Shown in pieces: positions 57,573 to 64,000 of a stretch of DNA of 64,000 bases. Source of the stretch: Methanohalophilus profundi. GTDB lineage: Archaea; Halobacteriota; Methanosarcinia; Methanosarcinales; Methanosarcinaceae. The number at the start of each line of letters is the position of its first letter. The stretch's first letter is position 1. Where the stretch lies: NCBI RefSeq assembly GCF_004137855.1, contig NZ_QBKB01000002.1:1048180-1112179 (forward strand). Reading direction: 5' to 3'. The position numbers and the translations under genes are program-made. A model generated the notes under the pieces. The model did no database searches. It was given only the letters and a program-made list of their open reading frames with translations, and was not told the DNA's origin.

Positions 57573-59272
57573 ATTGATTCTGGAGCGCCCATACCCAGGG
57601 TATCCAGTACATTGGCCAGCGCTATCCGGGCACAGTCCACAAGACCCAATCTGGCATCCCTGAGTTCTTCAGTCTCGGCACCCAGCACAGGGGAGAACCG
57701 GTAGAACTGGTTGAAAGCATCGGCCAGATCTCTGCCATAAATAGCGATTATGTGAGGTTTGAGATCGTCTGCAGCCTGTTTCAATACTTTATCAAACAAA
57801 GCAATTTGTTTTATCAGGGTAACCTCGGACTCATCGGTCAGTACTGAAGCATTGGGTTTTGACGCGGGATCCCATATTCCTTCCTCACCAGCCTTTTTGA
57901 GGATACTGCTTGCACGGGCATGGGAATATTGTATAAAGGGCCCACCCTGTTTTTCAAAATCAAGGGCCGCTTTCCAGTCAAACACCGTGGATTTTTCCGG
58001 GGAAACCTTGATTATATCATACCTGACAGCACCGATACCGACCATACCAGCAACCTCTTTCATAAATTCAGGTGACATTTCTGGGCGGCGTTTTTCAACT
58101 TCCTCGAAGGCTCTTGCCTGAACCTTGTCCAGCAATTCATCAGCGGTGATGAACTGGCCCCTTCGGGTACTCATGGAACCCTCGGGCAGGGATACAAATT
58201 CAAAGATTACAATCTCAGGTTCCTTTAACCCGACAGCATTAAGGGTGGCTTTGAGCTGGCCGGAGATAAGTTTGTGATCCGCTCCCAGAATATCAATTAT
58301 CCGATCTGCCTGCCTGGCTTTCCATTCATGATAGGCAAGATCCCTTGTAGTATAAAGGGAAGTGCCATCACTGCGCTGCACAACAAGGGTTTTTTCAAAT
58401 CCGTAATCGGAAAGATCCACCACAAGGGCTCCATCATCCACATCGGTGCGACCGGTTTTTCGGATTTTATCCACGATATCCGACACTTCCCCCGAGCGGA
58501 CAAAACCGGATTCATTAACAAAAGAATCATGATGGACATTCATACGAAGCAAGGTACTGCGGATACCTTTTACAGCAAGGTCCACGGCATCATCAAAGCG
58601 TTTTATGACTTCCTCGTCCCCGGATTCCACCAGCTGCATCAATTTATCGATGTGTTCAACCTTCTGGGGATCATCTTCAAGCCGGGCATTTGCCTTGATA
58701 TATACATTGGCAATTGCATGATCCGATTTGAGACTGGGATCCATTTCGAAATGTTCCAGGGCCCAGGAAACTATGGCAATCTGCCTGCCCATATCATTGA
58801 CGTAATACTGGGCATCCACCTCATACCCGGTTTTTCTCAGAATCTTGGTCAGGGTGTCACCTATTATGGAATTGCGTATGTGGCCCACATGCAGGGGACC
58901 ATTGGGATTGGCCGAGGTGTGTTCCAGTAATATTTTTCCTGAATAAAAATCTCCGCCAAAAGCTTCCTTTTTGCTCCTGACTGTCTCAAAGGTACGGTCA
59001 ATATAGGTTCTACTGGCCTTGATATTGATGTAGGGGCCGGTAGTCCCAATACTTTCGATCAGACAATTTTCCCGAAGCTGGACATTTTCCACGATCTGGT
59101 TTGCTACTTCCACCGGACTTTTCCTGGCAACTGCGGCCAGCTTGAAAGCAACCCTGGAAGAGAGATCTGCGTGCTGGGAAGGTTCGGGGACTATCTCCAC
59201 CGGTTCAAAACCCGCTCTTTGTACGGCATTTTCCAGTACCGATACTACCTGGTTAACAAATTCAAGATACAA
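57569..59272 (-). CDS. argS: Arginyl-tRNA synthetase
   Basis: A 567-residue class I synthetase. The HIGH motif is HVGH in SANPNGPLHVGHIRNSIIGD near residue 130. The KMSKS-like site is SMSTRRGQ near 370. The N-terminal Add1 domain and the C-terminal DALR anticodon-binding domain (FNQFYRFSPVLG) are visible. The gene ends in TGA. It begins 10 bases downstream of the aRF1 stop, which suggests a shared transcript for translation genes. Confidence 0.95.
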   Translation of the reverse strand: MYLEFVNQVVSVLENAVQRAGFEPVEIVPEPSQHADLSSRVAFKLAAVARKSPVEVANQIVENVQLRENCLIESIGTTGPYINIKASRTYIDRTFETVRSKKEAFGGDFYSGKILLEHTSANPNGPLHVGHIRNSIIGDTLTKILRKTGYEVDAQYYVNDMGRQIAIVSWALEHFEMDPSLKSDHAIANVYIKANARLEDDPQKVEHIDKLMQLVESGDEEVIKRFDDAVDLAVKGIRSTLLRMNVHHDSFVNESGFVRSGEVSDIVDKIRKTGRTDVDDGALVVDLSDYGFEKTLVVQRSDGTSLYTTRDLAYHEWKARQADRIIDILGADHKLISGQLKATLNAVGLKEPEIVIFEFVSLPEGSMSTRRGQFITADELLDKVQARAFEEVEKRRPEMSPEFMKEVAGMVGIGAVRYDIIKVSPEKSTVFDWKAALDFEKQGGPFIQYSHARASSILKKAGEEGIWDPASKPNASVLTDESEVTLIKQIALFDKVLKQAADDLKPHIIAIYGRDLADAFNQFYRFSPVLGAETEELRDARLGLVDCARIALANVLDTLGMGAPESM

Positions 59273-59281
59273 ACAATCACC

Positions 59282-60529
59282 TTACATACCTGTATTATAC
59301 CGCAAAATCGCAACAATGCCACCAAAAGCATTGAGAAGCTGGCCGCCTTCCTCAAAATCAGTTGATATGAAAGCCACATCACTTCCCATCTGATCACTCA
59401 GTTCCGAGAGTTCATCCACGATATCTACCCTTTCAACAACTTCCAGGGAAGATCCGCATTTAGGACAGTTGCCAAAGTCATCCACATTTTCCTGGTCCGG
59501 TTGGTTTTCCCGGGTTATATTATCTTCATAATCCCCGGTGGTACACCTGATCTTTATTCTTTCAGACCTCAGGTCCTCGGATATCAGCAGTGTCTCCACA
59601 GCCCCTATCATCAGGTTCTGACGCACTACTTCCTCACCATAGGCAGCCTTTCCGGAATCGGATACCAGTTCCTTGAAAAACTTTTGCATCAGGTTCTTTT
59701 CCACCATCAGGTCCAGATCCTGCAGACGGTCACTTGCAGCATTGACAAGTTCCTGTAATCCTGATTCATCGGTGTAGGCCACATCAAAGAGGCCCAGTAT
59801 TTTCCTTCGCAACTCATGATGCAGGAAATCTCCTGATTGGAATTCTTCCTTGGTCGGGGAAGGCCCACCCAGCAATATTCCCTCAAAATCCTTCATGTCA
59901 ACCGCCATGAAGATTTCACTGGCCGCATTTCCTATACGCTTGTAGAAATCGTGTATCGCTATAAGCCTCAGCTGCTGGAAACGCTGTGCACTCTGACCAC
60001 CTTTTCTCTGTTTACCCGGCACTGTTGAGGTAAGGTTACGATAGGGTTCTATATGTTTACCTGTAAGTAAACCAATTGTAGCTTCCCTTCTGTCAAGCAC
60101 AAGCAAACCGTAGGTCTTGGCTTCCTTGAGCATTCCTTCAAGAGGTTCGAGGAAAAAGTCAGAGTCGCAGTGATACTTGTAGATGGTAAGAGGTTGGGGA
60201 GGGATTATGGTCGTGGTTTCCATATTCGTTTTGTCCGCACCTACATCCACAGCTCCAGTAAAATAAACGATACCGTTTTCCGGGATCTCAAGATATTTAA
60301 GACGGGAAAGTAGAGAATCAATTGCAGACTGTACATTGGTCTTTGTGACCTTGGATTTTATGTTAGAAGCCTGACTGTGTTCGGTCTTAAGCTGTGAGGT
60401 CACATCGGACAGCTGTTTGTCAGGCGGTATGTAAAGGGATATGAGTTCAGTACCCCTTCCCTTTTTATTTCGGAGGGATTCAAGTTTTTTCTTGAATTCA
60501 TATTTTTCATGAGCAGATTGTTCGGCCAT
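59282..60529 (-). CDS. prf1: Peptide chain release factor aRF1
   Basis: A 415-residue aRF1 that recognises stop codons and triggers peptide release. The anticodon-like motif NIKS is in QASNIKSKVTKTN near residue 55, and YxCxxxF is in YKYHCDSDFFLEPL near 125. The GGQ peptidyl-transferase motif is in RKGGQSAQRFQQLRL near 180. All motifs are canonical, so this factor should read UAG as well as UAA and UGA. That matters because in-frame TAG codons occur elsewhere in this window. The gene is followed by argS. Confidence 0.95.
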   Translation of the reverse strand: MAEQSAHEKYEFKKKLESLRNKKGRGTELISLYIPPDKQLSDVTSQLKTEHSQASNIKSKVTKTNVQSAIDSLLSRLKYLEIPENGIVYFTGAVDVGADKTNMETTTIIPPQPLTIYKYHCDSDFFLEPLEGMLKEAKTYGLLVLDRREATIGLLTGKHIEPYRNLTSTVPGKQRKGGQSAQRFQQLRLIAIHDFYKRIGNAASEIFMAVDMKDFEGILLGGPSPTKEEFQSGDFLHHELRRKILGLFDVAYTDESGLQELVNAASDRLQDLDLMVEKNLMQKFFKELVSDSGKAAYGEEVVRQNLMIGAVETLLISEDLRSERIKIRCTTGDYEDNITRENQPDQENVDDFGNCPKCGSSLEVVERVDIVDELSELSDQMGSDVAFISTDFEEGGQLLNAFGGIVAILRYNTGM

Positions 60530-60635
60530 TGTAAGGATACTCCATAATCAGAAATTAATCAAAATGTCGGGATATTCGCTATGCTCTAGGCTTACCATAT
60601 AAGCCATTATTATAAATATAAGTTATGACAGTGCG

Positions 60636-61568
60636 TCAAACGGGCAATTTAGAAGCGACAAACTTTCCATCACGACAGAGCATGACAACACGACTTATTT
60701 CAACCTGATCGCCAACTTCATAGCCCAATTCACAACCAAGCTGATTTGCAAAATCAAGAACTTCTTCATGGCCTGGCATGGCATCCCTTTCAAGCCGGTT
60801 TCTGGAAAAACCCAGATGCATATAGGCTTTTACCTCAATAATATCAGGCTGTGCCTTTCTGATAAGGTCCGCATAACCTTTCACATCAAACATATTCACA
60901 CCCTTGATTAGAGTAATACGAATAGCAGTCCTGCATTCTTTATCTTTAAGGACACTGAGGGATTCATTTATGTTATCCCATAAACACGGATCCTTTGGAG
61001 AACAAACCTTCATGTAGGTCTGCCTGTCAGGAGCATCCAGGCTCATGTAGAGCTGGGAAGGTTCAATGCGTTTGATCATTTCGACAACAGTGCCGTTGGT
61101 TACCACAAAGGTACTCACGCCTCTGCTGCGAAATTCTTCGATCAGTTCATCCAGATAAGGATAAAGGGTAGGTTCACCGGATAGGGAGATAGCCACATGT
61201 GCGGGTTCATTGGCCTGTTGCCACAATTCTCTTGAGGCCGAACCTCCAAAACCCGAAATGAGGTTGCGCTGACACTCTATTGAAGACCCCATTATTTCCA
61301 CTGGAGAATCCCATTTTGAGGGAGTTGGGACATCAAGCTCAACCGGCCTCCAGCAGTGCAGGCAGCGCTGGTTACAGCACAGGGTAGGAGTCATCTGCAA
61401 ACATCTGTGGGAAGCTATCCCATAAAAACGGGCTTTATAACATTCTCCTTCCTCACGCACAGCCCTTCTCATCCACAGACATGTTTTGACAGCTGAATGG
61501 GATCCTGCAAGTCTGTATCCCTGTTTTTTTATTAATGTATCAATATCAGGTAATAAATCTGAAGCCAT
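60636..61568 (-). CDS. taw1: 4-demethylwyosine synthase (Taw1/TYW1)
   Basis: A 310-residue radical-SAM enzyme. The CxxxCxxC cluster motif is in LCCNQRCLHCWRPVELD near residue 65, with further Cys in GECYKARFYGIASHRCLQ. A Ser/Gly-rich SAM-binding segment SLSGEPTLYPYLDE is near 128. It makes 4-demethylwyosine at position 37 of tRNA-Phe from pyruvate. It lies alone between aRF1 (106 bases) and DP1 (39 bases). Confidence 0.9.
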   Translation of the reverse strand: MASDLLPDIDTLIKKQGYRLAGSHSAVKTCLWMRRAVREEGECYKARFYGIASHRCLQMTPTLCCNQRCLHCWRPVELDVPTPSKWDSPVEIMGSSIECQRNLISGFGGSASRELWQQANEPAHVAISLSGEPTLYPYLDELIEEFRSRGVSTFVVTNGTVVEMIKRIEPSQLYMSLDAPDRQTYMKVCSPKDPCLWDNINESLSVLKDKECRTAIRITLIKGVNMFDVKGYADLIRKAQPDIIEVKAYMHLGFSRNRLERDAMPGHEEVLDFANQLGCELGYEVGDQVEISRVVMLCRDGKFVASKLPV

Positions 61569-61607
61569 CCGGACTAACTCTTAACTGGCATTATATAAAA
61601 TGCACGT

Positions 61608-63068
61608 TCAAAACTGCAGCATGGTCGGCTGGAAAGTGGCAAGATCAACCACCGGAACCCTTGCAGGTTCGGGTACCACATTCACCCGCTTCTGGAATTC
61701 GGTCTGGTCCTGCCATGTTCCTGAATTAATGAGCAGGGTGCCCCTGTACTGCTTCACCCCTACGGTATGGACATGTCCACAATGCAGTATATCGGGGATG
61801 TGATCGATAACAAAATGGTCAGTCTTCTCCGGGGCTATAGAAACCCTGCTGCCATAGGTAGGGGATAGATGGCGACGCTTTACCATTTCCAGCATTGCTT
61901 TTTCAGGTTCACTGTAGGAAATTCCCTGTATACTCGCCACAAAATCATCTATAGAGCGGCCGTGGTACATCAGCACAAGCACACCATCCAGATCCACCAG
62001 AGCAGGATTGCCCACGAATTTTATCCTGGGATCAAACATTTTCCTGATACGCTCCGGGAATGTGGGCTGGGGTTCAGCCTGGCGTACAGCATCGTGGTTA
62101 CCAGGACCGATAACTACTGTAATATCAGAAGGTATCTGGTTGAAATAGTGGGCAATTTCCTCATACTGGTCATAAATATCCGGTATGGTAAGCTCATTTT
62201 CCTGTCCTGGATAAATACCCACCCCATCTACAATATCACCGGCAACCACAATATAGCGTAATTGCTGTGCTATTTTGTTAAGCTCGGGGTTTTCAGATTC
62301 CCTCTTGACAAAAGTCATGAAATCGTCCCATTGCTCCTGCAGGAAGGTATTGCTGCCTATATGCACATCTGAAATGAAAAGGGCTTTCCCCTGGCTACCG
62401 GTTTTGGATAAACCCATATTGGGCAGATCCGGAAACACAAGTTTTTTGGCTATCAGGAGTTTGCCGTCATTGGTGAGATTGCCACTTACCCCCACCACAT
62501 CATCCAGGACAAGTTTGTTAGATTCCTCATAAATATCCTTATCATTCATACTGAAAAGGACCTGGAAGGAACCCGTAGGGTCTTCAAAACGTACCAGACG
62601 ATGACCATTGGATGTATTTTTAATCTCAGATACCATACCGATTATGGAAATCTCATCCCCGGGAACACGTCTTTTGCCTTTCAGGCTTTCCATGGGTCTG
62701 GCATTGACCCTGCCGCGGATCATCTCACTCAGCCGGCTGTAACGGTTGCGGAAATACTGTACAAATTCCATGTATTCCCCCACACAGGTGGAACAATCGG
62801 TTATATCGCAAAGCACAGAAATAGGATTTGCAGAAGTTGTATTTGCAACAGGTTCCTTTTTGCATGGAATCTCTGCTTCTCTTACTTCTTCAAATCCCGT
62901 GAAATCAATATCCTCAACGTCTATAACAAATACCGAATCATCCACACTCCCCAATATGTGATTTATAAGGGCACGGGGATTGTTGTGAGAAGTTATAAGC
63001 TCGGCTGCTTGGGGACTTACCTGGTAGCCTGCTTCAAGCAAATCGGAAAGAAGAGACATTTCTTGCAT
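61608..63068 (-). CDS. polB: DNA polymerase D small subunit (DP1)
   Basis: A 486-residue DP1, the exonuclease subunit of archaeal DNA polymerase D. It has an N-terminal helical part, an OB fold and a calcineurin-like phosphoesterase with motifs FISDVHIGSNTFL near residue 228, GDIVDGVGIYPGQ, GPGNHDAVRQAEP near 320, MYHGRSIDDF and LHCGHVHTVG near 435. The Cys cluster CDITDCSTCVGEYM near 88 is present. The DP2 partner is not in this window. The start could also be three codons downstream at MSLLSD. Confidence 0.9.
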   Translation of the reverse strand: MQEMSLLSDLLEAGYQVSPQAAELITSHNNPRALINHILGSVDDSVFVIDVEDIDFTGFEEVREAEIPCKKEPVANTTSANPISVLCDITDCSTCVGEYMEFVQYFRNRYSRLSEMIRGRVNARPMESLKGKRRVPGDEISIIGMVSEIKNTSNGHRLVRFEDPTGSFQVLFSMNDKDIYEESNKLVLDDVVGVSGNLTNDGKLLIAKKLVFPDLPNMGLSKTGSQGKALFISDVHIGSNTFLQEQWDDFMTFVKRESENPELNKIAQQLRYIVVAGDIVDGVGIYPGQENELTIPDIYDQYEEIAHYFNQIPSDITVVIGPGNHDAVRQAEPQPTFPERIRKMFDPRIKFVGNPALVDLDGVLVLMYHGRSIDDFVASIQGISYSEPEKAMLEMVKRRHLSPTYGSRVSIAPEKTDHFVIDHIPDILHCGHVHTVGVKQYRGTLLINSGTWQDQTEFQKRVNVVPEPARVPVVDLATFQPTMLQF

Positions 63069-63209
63069 TACAGACCTCTATATTGATAATGTAGTTACAA
63101 GAATTTTCCTGTATAACAATACTTTGGTAAACATTCTTTTATCAAGAATAAACCAATAAGTTTAAAGTTCTTACAGACAAATTTGGTTTGTTAATTCGGA
63201 GAAATATTC

Positions 63210-63764
63210 ATGGAAATCGGGGAAATAATTCATACTTTTAAAAACAGCGATAATTTTTGGGTAGGAATCGCACGTGACGGGTTATCGGTACTGGCTATTC
63301 TTGCAGTTATCGGCATCCTATCCCAGCTATTCTTTGGCATGTGGACCCCAATGGTTGCGGTGGAGTCGGGAAGTATGGAACCCCACATGTACAGGGGAGA
63401 CATAATCTTTATTGAAGATCTGGACAGGACGCAGATAGAAACACTCCGGAATGCACCTGCGGACTATATCTCATTTGAAAAAAAGGGAGACGTTATCTTA
63501 TACCGACCCTACGGGCAGAAAGGGGTGACCCCGGTAATCCACAGGGCCATGTATTTTGTTGAAGAAGGCGAACAAATGTGGGAAGGGGGACCTGAAGCTC
63601 CACATGAAGGTTACATAACCAAAGGGGATAATACGAAAACAAATAGCTACTATGACCAGCAGGGCCAGATCAGTTATCTTACTCCTGTAAAAGAAGAATG
63701 GATCATCGGTGTTGCCCGTTACAAGATTCCTTATATTGGACATATAAGGTTACTATTGTCCTGA
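63210..63764 (+). CDS. sip: Signal peptidase I (archaeal S26B type)
   Basis: A 184-residue membrane peptidase. An N-terminal membrane helix (VLAILAVIGILSQLFFGMW) is followed by the catalytic Ser in ESGSMEPHMYRGDIIFIED near residue 52. The archaeal His is in TPVIHRAMYFVEEGE near 110 and the Asp block is YITKGDNTKTNSYYDQ. This Ser-His-Asp pattern is that of archaeal and ER signal peptidases. It would cleave the Sec signal peptides of the many exported proteins in this window. Confidence 0.9.
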   Translation: MEIGEIIHTFKNSDNFWVGIARDGLSVLAILAVIGILSQLFFGMWTPMVAVESGSMEPHMYRGDIIFIEDLDRTQIETLRNAPADYISFEKKGDVILYRPYGQKGVTPVIHRAMYFVEEGEQMWEGGPEAPHEGYITKGDNTKTNSYYDQQGQISYLTPVKEEWIIGVARYKIPYIGHIRLLLS

Positions 63765-63788
63765 TATATTTCTAAAAAGAAAGACAGG

Positions 63789-64000
63789 TTACACCTGCTT
63801 AATATATAGCCCCAGGATCATATCTTTATAATCACTTCCGGCAGGAACCTTTGGATAGAGTACTTCTTCCCTGTCTGTGAGAATTTCCAAAAAACAGGGG
63901 CCCTTTGCTTCTAAAAAGGTATTTATTGTCTCTTCCAGTACTTCTCTTTCAGTTATCCGTGCCGTATAATTGAAACCAAAAGATTGTGCAATTGCTGCAA
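63789..64000 (-). CDS. Acetolactate-synthase-like TPP enzyme, C-terminal end
   Basis: The last 69 residues of a thiamine-pyrophosphate enzyme whose start lies beyond the window. The text AAIAQSFGFNYTARITERE, then GPCFLEILTDREEVLYPKV and PAGSDYKDMILG, matches the end of acetolactate synthase large subunits and related decarboxylases. It ends in TAA. The full function cannot be assigned from this piece. Confidence 0.65.
   Translation of the reverse strand, partial: AAIAQSFGFNYTARITEREVLEETINTFLEAKGPCFLEILTDREEVLYPKVPAGSDYKDMILGLYIKQV

Noticed and set aside
58274-58930. A 218-codon open frame on the plus strand
   Set aside because: It lies wholly inside argS on the other strand and has no recognisable domain.
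1-64000. CRISPR arrays, rRNA and tRNA genes
   Set aside because: No regularly spaced repeat array and no cloverleaf-like sequence with a GGTTCRA arm was found.

Overview
The window comes from a methylotrophic methanogenic archaeon, most likely family Methanosarcinaceae (Methanohalophilus, Methanolobus or Methanococcoides type). The evidence is archaeal DnaG primase, DP1 of DNA polymerase D, aRF1, Taw1, PurP, Trm-G10, KptA, corrinoid/MtbA-type methyltransferases, PGF-CTERM surface proteins and a SelB-like GTPase. I cannot name the species. I saw no rRNA, tRNA or CRISPR array.

Layout. 0-7.7 kb is an accessory island. It holds two IS200/IS605-type TnpB elements, a decayed phage-like fragment, an RloA/RloB (AbiL-like) defence pair, a zeta-toxin-like module split by an insertion, a HicBA pair with a decayed duplicate, and a RelB/RelE-like pair. 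7.7-11 kb has a hypothetical protein, a LysE exporter, TrkH and an MNT nucleotidyltransferase. 11.1-16.7 kb is a UDP-GlcNAc operon (glmU-like, glmS, glmM, glmU-like). 16.8-20.8 kb has a HepT toxin-like gene, a split permease, a third TnpB element and a sensor gene cut short by it. 20.9-29.9 kb encodes two giant glycan-rich surface proteins that share a module. 30-42 kb is mostly housekeeping: two M24 peptidases, DUF1805, Trm-G10, YgjP-like hydrolase, TruA, PurP, DnaG, KptA and RPA. 42.2-45.3 kb is a corrinoid protein/methyltransferase/histidine kinase module. 45.5-52.7 kb has five consecutive CBS-domain proteins, an RNA ligase, a SelB-like GTPase and a KaiC-like ATPase. 52.7-55.9 kb has a SpoIIM-like membrane protein and divergent MetE-like and MtbA-like methyltransferases. 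56-64 kb has an exported protein, DUF1294, ArgS, aRF1, Taw1, DP1, signal peptidase and the end of a TPP enzyme.

Two window-wide patterns matter. First, every complete gene whose stop I checked (about fifty) ends in TAA or TGA. TAG occurs inside otherwise continuous reading frames: a HepT-like toxin, a CBS protein and a histidine kinase, plus a truncated sensor. This is what one expects where UAG is read as pyrrolysine or otherwise suppressed. Second, about seventeen single-base frameshifts, many in homopolymers, break genes including housekeeping ones. That pattern fits indel errors in the assembly better than real decay, so genes labelled pseudogene for a frameshift alone may be intact in the cell.
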